Positions 1-13,915 of a stretch of 64,000 bases of DNA are shown piece after piece. Source of the DNA: an uncultured Alphaproteobacteria bacterium (GTDB lineage: Bacteria; Pseudomonadota; Alphaproteobacteria; RF32; CAG-239); contig CAJUKS010000002.1 of assembly GCA_910587405.1 (NCBI GenBank), forward strand, positions 81,645 to 145,644, read 5' to 3'. The notes under the pieces are model-generated. The model saw nothing but the letters and a program-made list of their open reading frames with translations, had not been told where the DNA came from and made no database searches. Numbering within the stretch: position 1 is the first letter of the stretch; each line of letters opens with the position of its first letter. Both the position numbers and the translations under genes were made by a program.

Positions 1-228
1 GTCAACCGCCACTCTGATGTCACCGTCGGCACGAATATGATCCAAATCGGCTTCCACAGCGGTCAAAGTTACGGTCTTGCCGGCATCCAGGTTATCCACC
101 GTCAGCTTGCCGCCGTCAACCGCCACTCTGATGTCACCGTCGGCACGAATATGATCCAAATCGGCTTCCGCAGCGGTCAAAGTTACGGTCTTGCCGGCAT
201 CCAGATTATCTGCTGTCAGTTTGCCGGC
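1..228 (-). repeat. 114-bp tandem repeat (38 aa) inside the TPS exoprotein
   Basis: Positions 1-114 and 115-228 are near-identical, with only a few differences. Each encodes 38 residues containing GKLTVDNLDAGKTVTLTA and DLDHIRADGDIRVAVD. A degenerate third unit follows at higher coordinates. The first unit touches the window edge, so the array may continue leftwards. Confidence 0.9.
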
Positions 229-3200
229 GCTCTCAACCGTCAGCGCGCTCGCAACGTTCACATCCCGCAACCATGCATTTTGAGCAGCTTCCAACAAAAA
301 GCCGCCGTCAGAACGCACATCATTCAAAGTGATATTTTCGGCAGAACGGATTTTGGTATCGCCGCCGGAACCGAGATGCTCAAACACCGCAGACTTTTGG
401 CTGTCGAGATAAATGTCCCCGCCGGCAAACGCCTGCAAAGTATCGGCAGAAACTTTCATATAACGATCGGCAGCGCCGATATTACCGGCAATACCGTTAA
501 ACTCAATCCGCGATCCCGACAAAACGGTATCGTCATCAGCGGCGGCAATGTCGGAAGCCGACTTCAAACGCAGAGTCTTGCCGGCCGTTGCCGATTTTAT
601 CCGCAGTTCACGATCACCGAGATGACTGATGTTGACGTCTTCGCCGGCGTTAACGCTCAGCGTATGTTCTTCATCCTTTTGATCGCCGAGAGCCACCGTC
701 AGATAGGCGTCTTCGCTGCCGACCGCCGTCGCATTGACGACAATGCTCTGCCCCTGCAAATTGACGATATCTCCTTCGGCAACCGCCGCCGTCAGTCTGC
801 CGCTGCTGTTTAAGTTCAGCACGCCGTCTTTGGCCAACATATGGTCAATGACCAAATCGCCGGAGCCGGTTGAATTGAGGAAAATATCGTTTTGACTGCG
901 GGCGGTTATTTTTGCTCCGTCCGTCAATTGCAGGTTTAATGCCTTGTCAACCGTGCCGACACTGCCGTCGGCCGCCTCTAAGATCAAATCCTTACCGATG
1001 ATGTTGGGAGCGTCGGCCGCCGAAGCAACATTATAAATTCCTTTGGCACCGGCAATGGTAACCTTCTGATCGGCACCGGCTTCAATCCGGTTGATGTTGA
1101 TATCCTGTTCACCGCCGAGATAGATATAGCCGTTCGCGGTCAAATTGACGGCGTCGGCATGGATATCAACGTCTTCGCGCTTGTAAACGGTAATGGTGTT
1201 GCCGTCTTCGGAAATTTCCAAATTATCGCGTTCGGCCGAAGCGATCAGCAGTTTTTTATCGATATCGCCGTCCTCGGCCAACTGCGTCAGATCAATCACT
1301 ACACTGCCCTCGTCACGTCCGATCGAACCGGCGGCGGCAACGGTAACCTTTTTACCGACAATGTTGGGATCTTCTATCATGTATTGGGTGTCGACGACAT
1401 CACCTTCCTTGGCTTTGAAAATACTGTATGACAACTGGTTTTTGTTCCAACCGGCGCCGGCCGCCAAATCGGCGCTTTCGGCTTCGCTCAGTTGATAATT
1501 CCACCCGGCGTCATATTGCGAACCGTATTTTCCCTCATCGCCGTAAACCGCTGCCAGCTTTTTATATTCCGCCGTTTTATCGGCTTCCAGCCGGGCAATA
1601 TATTCTTCGGTAATCCGCTCGGCGCCGATTGCCTGTTTTTCGCTGTCATTTAATTCTTTGTTCAGCAGGGCCTGTTTTTCCGCCGCCGTAAACCTAAATT
1701 CCGGTTCGGCACCGTCCGGCTGGCGCGACTTATACTGCCAGTAAGCATTATATTCTGCTTTTTTCTCATTGAGAAAGGCCTCTTTCATTTGCAGATTGCC
1801 GTTGTCCAGCCCCATGTCATCCCAGATTTTGCTCAGCTGTTCCACCGTTTTGTTATCATAAACTTCGTTGGTGTTCGCGTCAAAAACACTGCCGTTTTTA
1901 ACGTTCAGCGTTACATCGCCGTCCAGGGAAACAACGCTGTTCAGTCCCAAATCGCCGTTCTGTTGGGCTAAGTTGACATCTTTAGCCGCCAGAACCGTCA
2001 GTGCACCGCTCTGATCACCCGACGTTTGAATCTGCAACGCTTGCCCGGAAGTGCCGACCGATCCGGTCGAAGCAGTCAGATTGATCTGTCGGCCGCTGAT
2101 CAGCGAATCGGCGGCAATACCGCGGATGCTTCCGTTGGCAAACACAGACGTGTTGCCGCCGTTGTTTACAACGTTTCGGAACACAAAATCGCTGCCGGCG
2201 GTTTGCAGATTGACATCACCCTTCACCCGGTTGGTCACATTGAGATTTCCGCCCGCAATATCCACCGCCAGCGCCGTCCCGTCGGCACCGATACCGTTGT
2301 TGGCGGTAATATTAAGCCCCTGTCCCAAAATGCGCGCATAATCGGAACCGGTTCTGACCGCACCCTCGGTAACAATATTGGTGGTGCCGCCCTGATTGTT
2401 GACAACCCCGCTCAAAATAATGTCTGAGCGCGAAACGATATCCGCCAGCGCGCTGTCATACCCCTTAAACGACACTTTGACGTCATAATCGGCTTTGATG
2501 CTGTGGGTATTGACGTGAGTGGTGCCGGTTTGGTACTTGTCGGTCACTTTATATTTGTCAACCGAGAAAATCCACCAACCTTCGCTCCAAGTGTCAACGT
2601 TATGATAAATATGCTGTTCCTGATCCGACACATAAGAATCTTTGTTATATTCGTACAAATTGTCCGAGGCACTGATTTCTATCCGTTCGCCTTCAGCCAA
2701 ACGAACCGGGTCTCCTACCGGGGTGGGACCGGTAACCGTTATGCCTTCTCCGGTATCGGGAACCAGCCAGTCCATTCCCCAGAACGACTCTCCCTGATAG
2801 GTTTTGGTGGTTTCGCTGGTGGACTTTTGTCCGGTGGTCCAAACATAACGCTGACCGGCCGACGGCGAATACACGGCACTCGATTTTCCTTCGGCATCCT
2901 GCGCCGCCTCAATTTGACGGTTGGTACCGTTGTTGTCCGCCACCGTAATCTGATTGCCGTTGCGGGTATAAGTCGTTTGTAGATAATCTCCCTGAGCGTT
3001 GGTCTTGGCCAGATCGGTAATTTTGATCACGCCGGAAATGCGGTTTGACAGACTCAGATTGTTGACCACCATTTCCTTACCGGAATTGTTGTTGATATTG
3101 ACGCGGCCGAAACCGTCGGCAACCATAATTTCTCCCCCGCCGGCCGAAGTATTGAGAATATGGCCGTAAATTTCGACATAACCGCCTTCCACCCGGACGT

Positions 3201-6200
3201 CCGACAGTTCGATCTGCCCGGTCAGCACATTATAATAAGCGTCGATGTTTCCGTATTTGTCAGCCAGCTTATACAACGGCGAAGCATTATAATCGTACCG
3301 TTTGTTGCGGTTATAGTCGTCAAGGGCGTTTGACGAGGTCAAGCCGCCGGCCAACTGCACCTCTCGATCGTTAATGTTGAGCTGATAGTCGGTGGTGCCG
3401 CTCTGAACCAAACCGTTCAGGTTGACGTAACGGCCGCTGAGGAAAATATTGTTGCCGGCAACCATGGAAGAACGCGGCGACGTCACTTCGGCGTTGGACG
3501 AAGACGAAGCGGTGCCGTCACCCAGATGGTTGCTTTCGTTGGCGGAAGCAATGTCTTTCCATGCCGCTGCCGGGTCACCGCCGATATGACGGAAACCCTC
3601 GCTGTAAGCCTGATAAATATCACGTCCCGCTTCAAGTTGCAGGTTTTTGCCGTTGATGCTGCCGTTTACGTAAATGCTGTCGGCAGCGTTGGCTATTTTG
3701 ACATTGCCGCCGTAATTGGAGACGGTTCCGTCAATGTCGATATTGGGCGCCCGTCCCTGGTTGGCAGGGATATTCGAACGGATCGTGACCGACGAATCGG
3801 CGGCGGTTTTTTCGGCAATTCGCACTTTGAGCGCGCCCAGATCGGAAGTAACCGCGGCGCCTTTAAGTTTGATCGTCCCGCCGTCGCGTTCGGGAATAAT
3901 GACATCGGAAACACGCATAAAAGCCGGACTGTTGTTTTCGATCGTCACCGAAGCGTCGCTGGTCACCGACAAAGTTCCGCTGCCGAGCATTTGCTCCGTA
4001 TTGAGATTAATCGCGCCCGGCTGGGCATAAATATCATTAAGGGTAATATAATCAACGGTGGTGTTCACAACGCCGCCGTTTTCGCTGTAAAGTCCGAGCA
4101 GAGTCAGTTTTGCCTGCAAAGCGGCAATTTCCTTGTCATAATAAGTTTTGGCTTCCTGATCGTGAATATAGTCTGCCCGCAGTTCTTTAAGGCGGACAAT
4201 TTCCTCTGTAATCGCACTGTAAAGCTTTTCTGTGCTTTTTTGGTGATAAAGCCGGTCATCGTCGTAAAAACTGTCGTCACCGACGGTTACCTTTACCCGG
4301 CCGTCACGCTCAATCACATAAGACTGAATATTGTTTACCCCGGCCTCGGCGATGCCGTTGACTTCAATCCGCGAATCGTTATTGACGCTGCCGTTGAAAA
4401 CTTTGTCTTCCAACGACAACAACTGATTATAGGGATTTTGCGCTTTCGATAAACCGTCGGCAATCGCCGTGCCCATATTCGAAGTCAGATAAATGTCGCG
4501 GCCGCTGCGCAAAACGGCACCGGAGGCCACATTGATCAGATTATTGATGCTGACGGCGGCTTCAACTTCGGGATCGGAGAACGGCAGCGCCGTGTTGTTC
4601 CACAGGTAAACACGAGAATTAAGCCGGTTGCTGCCGCTGTAATCCTGATAAGCCTGACCGGCATAGACATACAAATCTCCGTAGGACATCGTATAAGAAT
4701 CGGATGCAAAAAGCACCGAATTGTCGGCAGAAGTCCGGGCAACCGCGCGACCTGCCGCCACTCCCGAAACGCCGTAAGTGTTGACATAAACTTCCGAACT
4801 GAGATCGGCGTTGGAATTTGCCGTCAACATTAAATCGCCGTCGGAGATCACACGGCCGTTCAAATTTACCGCCGCTTTATTGCGCCGGTTATCCACCGAC
4901 GAAACCGTATCGGCAATCGCCAACACGCCGCCGCTGATCAGTTTGGCCTTGTCAACCGCTTTAACGTCATTGAGCGCCGAAACGACAAATTTTCCGCTCT
5001 TTCCTTTTTGCCGCCGTAACAAATTGCGTCCAAAAACCGTATCGGCGCCGAAACTGACTGTCGCCCGATTGTCGATGACGGTTTTGCTGATCACGGCCGG
5101 CGCGTCAATCACGCCGCCCGACCCGGATTCGATATTATAATCCAAATCAGATTCGCTCCAACCGCCGTTACCGTAAGCAAATTTGCGGCTTTTGTCGTAA
5201 CTGTTGAGCGCTTTGATCTCAACGTCATTAACGGCAAAGTCGGTGTGGCCCAAAACGTCGACCGCCGTTTCGGCAACCGACAGGTTATCAAGCCGGGCCC
5301 CGCTGGCACCGACCACCGAAGCGTTGACGGAGTTGGCCGTCCCGTTTTGTTTCACGGTTCGTACGGCCGAAATTTTCAGCTCTTTGAGATCGAAATGGCC
5401 GTTTTTGCCCTCTTTTCCGACTGTGACTTTGGTGGCGGCTTCATTGCGGGTATCAGCCACCGCCGCCGCGCCGGAAATAATCCCGCCGCTGCCGGAAACA
5501 GCTTCGGCATACAAAACATCCTCGGCTTCGGCCTTAATCGTTAACTGATCGGCCGTCAAATTCAACGCGCCGACCCCGGCCAACGTATTCAGGTGTCCGC
5601 GCGCACCGGCAACCGTTGCGCCGGCAGCCAAAATTCCGCCGCGGTAAGCAGAAGCGGTCGCCGCCTGTTTGGTGTTGCTTACGCTCAGGACCGACACCGC
5701 CGAGGTATTATTTAATTTGACGCCGTCGCCGAGTTTAGCTTCGACCGTACCGCCGACGTCCGTATTTGCCGTCGCACCGTTGCCGCCGATCAATGCACCG
5801 GCCGCCGCCAGAGAATCGGCAACGGCGTCGGCTTTCAACTGTCCGGCCGCCAAATAAACATCAGCGGCGGAAATTTCGGCGCCGTCGTCAATTTCCGCTC
5901 GGTTATCCAACTGCAAGCCCGATTTGGCAACCGAAGCGCCGACACTCAGAAGGCCGGCATTGACACCCAGCGCTTCCGCATTACCGCGGGAAGAACCCGA
6001 AGTGTACATCCGAAAACCGTCGGACAGTTTCAAAACCGCTTTGCCGGCGTAGGAACGCAGTTTGCTGACAATTGAACTTTCGGCATAAGTTGCTTCGCCG
6101 CTGACGACGCCGGCCGCACCGGCAATCGCGTGTACTTCGGTCGTTACATCATCCCCGGCCTGACTTTCCAGCTTTCGCGCCGTCATTCGTACACCGTCAC

Positions 6201-9200
6201 CGATAAACGACTGCACGTCATTGTTTTTATGAACAACCGCAACCGAAGCGCCGGCAGCACCGCCCAACGACGCGTTAACGCCGGCAGCTGTTGCCGCGAT
6301 TTCGGATTCGTCCTGAGATTTCAGCGCCACGTTATCGGCTTCGACAACCGCCCCGTTGCCGATATAAGCCTGTCCGGTATTGTCCGAATTGACATTGACA
6401 ACCGAACCGCCGGCGGCAAACATGGCGGCAACCACACCACCCATCGCTTTGCTGTCGATCCCGGTTTTAACCAACGAACCGATCTCCAGGTTCCCGGCCG
6501 TTTTCACTTGGGCGTTACCGCCGATGTAGGCTTTGGCGGCATTGCGAATATCGGTAATCGACACCGAAGCGCCCGCACTGGCGCCGCCGCCCGAAACCTG
6601 ACCGGTCAGATTATGGGTATTGACGGCATCGGTTGCCTTAACCGCCAGATTGCGACCGGCGGATGCTTTGGTTCTGGCGCCGATATAAGCCGAAGTTCCG
6701 GTTTCGCGACTGACACCGGCCGCAAACTCACGGTTGACGTCGCGGTCAAAATCAGAAAGGATCAAATCGTCGTTCAGGCCTTCATAATTTAAACCGGTTT
6801 GATATTCGTGGTTACGCGAAATTTCATTATTTACCGTTTCCAACACACCGACGGTCTGCGACTGCATATCCTCCGTATAGCCGCTGCCGACTCTGACGAT
6901 TGAAACCGCGCCGGCCAAAGTTCCGACACCGCCGGCACCGGCAATTCCTTCGACGCTGATCCGACGAGTCGACTCCGCTTTGACATCAATGTCGCGACCG
7001 GCGTTCAACGCCAGTTTGCCGACGGTCCCGGCAGACGTTTTGCCGTTGATTGTCGAGACGTCAACCGAGGCGCCGCCCGATCCCAAACCGCCGGCAGCCG
7101 AACCGAGCAAATTCTCTATCGCGGCATCTGAGACGGCGGAGAGAACCACATCTTGAGAATCGTTGCCGAACCGTCCGTTAATACGGGTTGTTTTACCGTC
7201 GTCTTCGCTGATATACGCTTCGGTCGTGTTATCAATCGTATTGACGGCAACCGATCCGGCAACGCCGGAATAAATTCCCAAACCGGCCGCAAATACATAC
7301 GAAAGAACGCTGCTTTGCGAATCGGCTTTGACAACCAGATCTTTCGCCGTATCGACAATCGAGTTGGCGATTTTGGCCAAAGTGTCATTTCTGATCCCCG
7401 ACACCAAAACCGAGGCGCCGGTACCGTTGTAAAGACCGACTCCGCCGGCACCCAGCGCTACCGCAAAATCTTCCTCGCTGCCGTCGTCATTCAGGCGTTT
7501 GCCCAGCCGCGTGACATCCCGGGCTTCGACCCTCGTATCGCCAAATCCGGTTACATCGGAACCGTCGATCAAGGCATGGTTGTGATTATTGATTTCCGCA
7601 ACATTCACGTTGCCGGCAACACCGACTTTTCCGCCCGCGCCGCCGACCACAACCGAATTAAAATAAGTTTTGGCATCGGTTGTCACCGCAATGTCATTTT
7701 TAGATTTGACCGTGGAGGCGTTGACTTCGGCAACGGTGTTTTTTTCGACCAGAGTGGTTACCGACGACAAACCGACCCCTACCGTACCGCCGACGCCGAG
7801 CGTACCGGCATGGGTTTCCATCCGGGTGCGGTCAGATGCGGCGACCGTAATCCGTTGTCCGTTATTATAACGATTATCCCCACCGCCGCTTAAGTCGGCG
7901 TTGACGGCAGAACCGTCAATCCGCGCCGCCGTATGATTATTAATCCGGCTGACGGCCACATTGGCACCGATCCCGGCCTGTTTGCCGAGCCCGGCGTTAA
8001 CACCGTACAAATTGACAACATCGTCATTGGCCGCCGTCACACCGACGCCGGTTACGCCTTCATCATCCGGATTGCTCTTGGCGCTGCTGTGACCATAAGC
8101 GGTTACCTGCGAACCGTTGCGTATTTCCGCCGAAGTATTTTCCGTCACCGAGTTGGCGGTCACGGTTCCGCCGCCGCCGATACCTTTGCTGCTCAGCGCA
8201 ATCATGCCGCCGTAAAAATTGATGACGCTTTTGGCAAAACTCTTGACCAAAACGCTGCCTTGCGCATTTAAGCGTGAGTTATCCGCATAGCTGCGGGTAC
8301 GGTTATTGATATTATTGACCGAAACAGAACCCGAAACCGCTGCTTTTCCGCCGTAAGCTACCCCGGCGGAAGAAGTTTCGATCTCCGAATTGTTTTGCGC
8401 CGTCATGATAACGTTGCCGCCGGTTGCCCTGACGGCAGCGTCTTTGGCATAAGATTCCGTGGTATTACTTATATTGTTAACCGCAACCGAACTGCCGACA
8501 CCGCCGCCGGAAGCCGCGGAGATATTACCGGCCAACGCAAAAATATCGGCGCTGTTGTTCGCCGTTATCTCGGCGTCGCCGACTTCCACATATTTTGTTT
8601 GCCCGAGATCGGCGTTGCGAATATAAGATGCAACTGTATTGTCAATTTGATTGACCGAAACCGCACCGGCAATCGTTACGCCGGTTTTGCCGAACGCACC
8701 GGCCGCACTTTCGGCAGCCGCGATAATATTGCCGGCAGCCCGGGCATTGACCTTCAGCTTGTCAAAACCGCTGATCCGCGCATTGTCAATAAACGCCGCC
8801 GAACGCGAACCGCGCAAATTGTTAATGCCGACCGCACCGGCAATGCCGACTTCGGTGCCGCTTTGTTTGACCAAAGCCACCCCGCCGCCGACCGTCAGAA
8901 CATCAGTGTCGTTATCGGCGGTAAGCGTGAGATCCGGCTTGGCGCCCGCACCGTTTGCCCGCGCTTCGACCGCGGCATCGTTGATATAAGCATCGGCAAT
9001 GCTTTCAAGCGTATTGTAGGAGGCGGTGCCGGAAATGCCGAGACCGAATTTCTGCTTGCCGTCGTCTTCGCCTTTGCCTTGGGTAACCAGAGTCCCCGCT
9101 GCCGAAACGGCATACAGGGCCGACCGGTTTTGCGCATTGACAACCACATCGGCATTGCTCGACAACCGGCCGGCCGGCAGAACTCCCGTCGTCGGATCCG

Positions 9201-12200
9201 TCTGCAACCGTCCGATCACGGCCTGCGTGTTTTGAGTAATGTCGTTCAGTGCGCCCGACATTCCCATCCCGACCGCCGATCCGCGAACCAGGCCGCCGGC
9301 GATGTTGATAAAACCGTTAGTGCTTTCCGCATTGACGCGAACACAGCTTTTTTCGTCAGCGGCATCAATCATCACATCCGCCTGACGGCTGATTTGCGCC
9401 AGCACGGCCGAATCCGATTTCAACCAATTGAAAGTTCCCTGAAAACCAAAACTGTCCGCTTTTTTATAACCGCCGGCCGCTGCCAACGACAAATTGCGGT
9501 GCGTGGCGCCGGCGTCAACATCCAAATTGCCGGCATAAAGCTTAACATTGTCACCGATAACCGCATTAACCTTACTGTCATACCAGGTCTGCAAATATGA
9601 ACCGCCCAAGCCGTATTTGGCAGCGCCGCCGTATTCGCCCGAAACATTCAAAGTTTCGGCATAGCTTTTGGCCTCCACATTAACCGAAGGCGCCTTGTCA
9701 AGCTTTTCAAAATTCGGGTTTTCGGGATTATACAGCTGATTGATTTGCGCACCGTCACTGATCAGAGCATCGGACTTGTGATTGAATTTCATAATGTTGA
9801 CAGCACCGGCAACGCCGACCACGCCGGTGTCGCTTTCCTGCCCGTCTCCGGCGCCGCCGGAACTGGTGTTGGCCGAACTTTTCACCAGCGAAGTATAAAT
9901 CGAAAGCGGATTTTTTTCCATATAATCGCTGATGTTATCCAACAACCCCTTACCTTTGTCGATAAGGTTGCCGCTCAGATTATCAAAAACATCAAAAATC
10001 GATGTATCGGGCCAGCCGAGCGGCGCTTCGCTGGAAGAAACGACGTCAAGAGTCTGCGAAGCGTTGACGGCTGCACCGCTGCCGATCTCCGCGTAACTGT
10101 CATTGTCATAAACGCCGTAGCCGACCGCGCCGGCAAAAGAGTTTTCTTTGTTCTGATCCTCGGAATGATCGTCTTTTTTGGTTTTGGGCGATACGCTGGC
10201 CCCGGCGCTGTTGCTGATCATGTCCAACACATGAGCCGAAATCGTCACCTTGTCCCCGCTGACGGAAGTCGTTCCGGCATCGGCGGCCGTCTGCCCGCTG
10301 CCATAATTGTTAAGGACCTTAACATTGGCCCGATTGCTGTGTTCGCTGTAAAAAACGGCACCGCTCATGGCCAGCTTGGTATTGCTTTGGGCGTGGGTCT
10401 GCGCCGGAATTTTGGTTATCCATTTTGACAAGCCGTCCAAAATCTTATTGCCGACCCAAACGTGCGGGCGGTCAAAAAGACCGGTGCCGACGGTGGTTTT
10501 GGCCGAGGACGCGTTTTTGACGGCGCGGATTTCCGAACCGATGTTGACCGTACTGCCTTTAATCGTTCCGCCGACGGTAACGTCGCTGGCACCGTGCGAC
10601 TCGCTGTAAGCAACGCCGGCGGCCGCCCAACCGTCCTGATAAGCCATCCCTTCGGCAGAAACCTGTTGCGATTTCTTGGTTACGGCATCGATGGTAAGAT
10701 CGTTTTGTGCCGTAATCATCGAACCGTTTTTAATATCAATTTTGTTCGTCGTATCGGACAAGCCGACCGCCACCGCGATATCGACCGGCACTCCCCGGCC
10801 GTCGCCGTAGGCAATCGTTTTGGCCTCCGCCGCGGTCGAACTGTCAATATCCGAAACGATCGAAACGTTTTTGCCGCTGATTTTGCTGCCGCTGTCAACC
10901 GTAATTGCCGAAGCGGCGCTGTTTTCGCTGACCACAACATCAATTCCGGCTCCCAGGCTCGAGACTTCGACCGCCGAAACCACTTTTGAATTGATCTTAA
11001 CTTCTTCGTCCGCCGCAATCGTTACGTTTTTGCCGATATTAATTTCGGCCCGCGCATCGGCTTTGCCGTAGCCGACCAACAATCCCTTATCGGTGAGAGC
11101 GTCAAAAAACTCCAGCCCTTTGGCCTTAACCGTTTCGCCGATTTGGCTCAGAGCCGAACTGCCGTTGTCTGCGGGCGTTTTCCCGGTAACGATACCGTCG
11201 AGAACTTTGGCGTCACCGGCCAACGCATATAAATAAACATTCTTACCTTTCAGCACCGCATTGTCTTCAATATTCAGAAAAGCGCTGCTGTTTTTAACCC
11301 AACCGGCATCGGTATCGCGGGCGATCAGGGTAATATTGCCGTTTTCTTTGGTCAGGTTTACCCCCTGCTTGACATTAATCGTATTGGCAACCGCATAAAT
11401 ATTGTCATTGCCGAGATAAGCGCTGTCGGAAGAAATGTTCAGAACTTCCGGGTCAATGAAGATAATGCCGTTGCGTCCGCCGGCGCTCATGGTGCCGCCG
11501 GCAAGATCCACTTCCCGCAGAGCGCTTAATTCCACAAAACCGCCTTCGGCCGCAACCGAATAAGCATTTGCCGATACCGTTGCTCCCCGGCGCAAAATCG
11601 AACGGTTATCGGCCAACAACAGCACTGATCCGCCGCCTTCATATGCCGACGAACCGTCTGCGCTGATCAGTGAACCGTTTTGCAGATCAATGTTATTCTT
11701 GGCTTTGACCGTCACTTTTCCGGCGGCAGCCGTCAAACCGGCGTCCGCTTTGATTTTTCCCGCGTTGACAACATCCTTTTCGGCAAAAATTCCGATCCGG
11801 CCGTCTTTAAACGTCAGCGGCGCATCGGGATCTATTCCGCCGAGATTGACAATATCGGAAACTTTGGTCGGTTTCAGATTGGCCAGAATTTCACCCGTGT
11901 TCACCACTTGGCCGCCTTTAACCGATACCGAATCCAGTGCTTTGATTTTGCCCTTGACCGAGATCACCCCGGTGGGATTGATCGGCAAATCGCCGGCCAA
12001 AACCGATTTGGTCGCCAGTTCCGAAATGCTGCCGTCCTGAGCAATCACCTGATCTATAAATTCTTTATTGGGGGTAGAAAGCATCAGTGAACCGACGTTG
12101 ACCACGCCCGTTTTGCCGATGGCAATTCCGTGCGGGTTGAGGATAACAACATTGCCGCCGACGCTGCCGTTCCTAATCGAATTTAAAATGCCGTCGATGT

Positions 12201-12467
12201 TGTTTTTTTTGTCCCGCACCAGATTAATCAAATTCAGGGTATGCCCGGGGAGATACAAATTGACGGTTTTCCCCTGATAAACGGCAAAATTGGAAAACGA
12301 ATTGAACGCGTTTTTACCCGAAACGGTGGACTCTTGACATGATAGGTATTGCCGTTGACGCTGACGGCGGTTTGCGTGCGCCCGTCCGGCGTAATCATGG
12401 CGGCAAAGCAGACGTTGGAATACAAAAAACTGTAAATGGTCAGATAGGTGATAATTTTTCTAAACAT
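1..12467 (-). CDS. Giant TPS exoprotein (LktA/FHA-type adhesin), 5' complete but frame-broken, 3' end outside window
   Basis: The minus strand is one reading frame from about 12330 to the left edge, at least 4,100 codons with no stop in the stretches I translated. The ATG at 12467 follows AGGAG, begins 11 nt after the tpsB stop, and encodes a signal peptide ending near VCFA. The next region carries TPS-domain hallmarks (NAFNSFSNF, GILNSIRNG, NVVILNPHGIAIG) like those in the Fusobacterium leukotoxin LktA family. The rest is low-cysteine, Ala/Gly/Asn/Val-rich beta-helix sequence with many degenerate units such as SVAVNNI-N-T-A-I. The frame changes near 12330: codons from the ATG run into a different frame from the TPS domain, and one added base would join them. 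The product would be secreted by the adjacent transporter and displayed on the surface or released. Function beyond adhesin or toxin-like is not visible. Confidence 0.85.
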
Positions 12468-12478
12468 ATGATCTGCTC

Positions 12479-13915
12479 CTACCAAATTCTGGTTTGAATA
12501 AAGAATAAAAATTCAACGTCCTCGTCTTGATCATAATAATCATGTTCCTTGAGCGGAAACGCCGCGGTAAAATTGGCATTAAACCGTTCAAACAGCCCCA
12601 CTCTCGCCCCGACACCGGTACTGTATATAAACGCGCGGTTGGCGTTTTTCTGGTTATTGCTATCCGAAGCATAGGCGTGACCGCAATCAAAAAAGGCAAA
12701 CACTTTAGCACCGTCGACCCAGTCGGCATCGATCAGCGGCTTAAGGTCATACTGCAGTTCGTTCATCACCGCAAATCCTTTGTCTCCCACCAGCATTCCT
12801 TCGGTATAACCGCGCACCGAATTGACGCCGCCGACCTGAAACTGTTCCGAAGAAGGCAGAAATTCCTGCTCGCTGTACTGCGCCTTGGCCTTAACGTTAA
12901 CCGCAAAGTCCTTCCAAAAGCTCTGCTGGAATTCGCCGTTATAATTAAAGTGCCAAAACGAACGCTCGCCGTCAATCAGCTTGGCGCCTTTGGTCACTCC
13001 CAACTGATTGTACAAATAACCGCCGGGAAACAGTTTTAAACTGTCCCACGACAAACTCAGCGTGTCGGTATAAACCTTTTGGGTACGAAAATCGCCGATA
13101 TAACTGGCGCCGTTTTTAAAACTGGTGGTAAAATTAAGATTGTTGACAAAACTGTCGGTGACATAAACCGGCCGTTTCAAATAGAAGTAATAATTATAAA
13201 AGTTGCCGGTAACGTCCAACGCTCTCAGATCGCCGCCGACAATTTCGGTATCCGAATAGTCGGCGCCGACGCCGATCCGGGTATTAAACCACGGTTCCGG
13301 AATATCAAAAGAGCCGAACAGGGCGTTTGAACCTTCGCTCACAACGCCGCCCAAATTCAAATTGTCGCGGTATCCGGTCAAACTCCGTACCGCCGCCAGC
13401 GCACCGGTGCGATAAACTCCGGTCGACTTTTGTCCGGCGTTGTCGGCAAAGGCAGAAACCGAAACCCGTTCCGGTTCTTCGACAATCACGTCCAGATCGG
13501 TGGTCGCATATCTTTCGCCCGGCTCCAACGCAATCCGGGCCTTGACGTCGTTGGCGGCATTAAACATCAGGATATTGTCCTGCAGGGTATTAACATTGAG
13601 CATTTCGCCGCTTTTAATTCCGACGCCGTCGGCAACAAAACTTTCGCGGGTCGATTGATTTTCCTTAATCCTCACCTTTCCGACCGTTCCTTCAATCAGA
13701 TTGACTTTCAGAATATTGTCGCGGATGTCCTGATTGGGAATATAGGCCTTGGCCGCATAATAACCCCGCGTTTTATAAGCCCGGTCCACCCGGTTGACGA
13801 TATTGCCGATATCTGCCAGACTGATTTGCTTTCCCTCGTACTCGGCGGCAATCTTTTCTAAAAACGTATCCGACAAAAGAGACGAACGGTCGAAAATCAA
13901 CCGTTTGAGCTTCAT
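12479..13915 (-). CDS. TpsB outer-membrane transporter (ShlB/FhaC/HecB family), body of the gene
   Basis: 478 codons in this frame. Residues about 1-75 are a ShlB-type POTRA domain (GKQISLADI, RGYYAAKAYIPNQDI, LIEGTVGKV). A second POTRA-like stretch follows, then a 16-strand barrel-like region ending in an aromatic (FIQTRIW). The barrel has the expected NSVRGY motif around residue 370 (family lid loop: VRGY). The protein should sit in the outer membrane and export the neighbouring exoprotein by recognising its TPS domain. The POTRA fold starts at the very first residue of this frame, so signal peptide and N-terminal helix are missing here. They are found just upstream in another frame (13912-14177). 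The stop is 11 nt before the exoprotein start, and that gene's AGGAG overlaps the stop, implying coupled translation. Confidence 0.9.
   Translation of the reverse strand: MKLKRLIFDRSSLLSDTFLEKIAAEYEGKQISLADIGNIVNRVDRAYKTRGYYAAKAYIPNQDIRDNILKVNLIEGTVGKVRIKENQSTRESFVADGVGIKSGEMLNVNTLQDNILMFNAANDVKARIALEPGERYATTDLDVIVEEPERVSVSAFADNAGQKSTGVYRTGALAAVRSLTGYRDNLNLGGVVSEGSNALFGSFDIPEPWFNTRIGVGADYSDTEIVGGDLRALDVTGNFYNYYFYLKRPVYVTDSFVNNLNFTTSFKNGASYIGDFRTQKVYTDTLSLSWDSLKLFPGGYLYNQLGVTKGAKLIDGERSFWHFNYNGEFQQSFWKDFAVNVKAKAQYSEQEFLPSSEQFQVGGVNSVRGYTEGMLVGDKGFAVMNELQYDLKPLIDADWVDGAKVFAFFDCGHAYASDSNNQKNANRAFIYSTGVGARVGLFERFNANFTAAFPLKEHDYYDQDEDVEFLFFIQTRIW

Noticed and set aside
37..12090. Many plus-strand ORFs of 60-400 codons across the first 12 kb
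   Set aside because: They are antisense shadows of the minus-strand exoprotein frame. They lack ribosome sites and have compositions that mirror its repeats.
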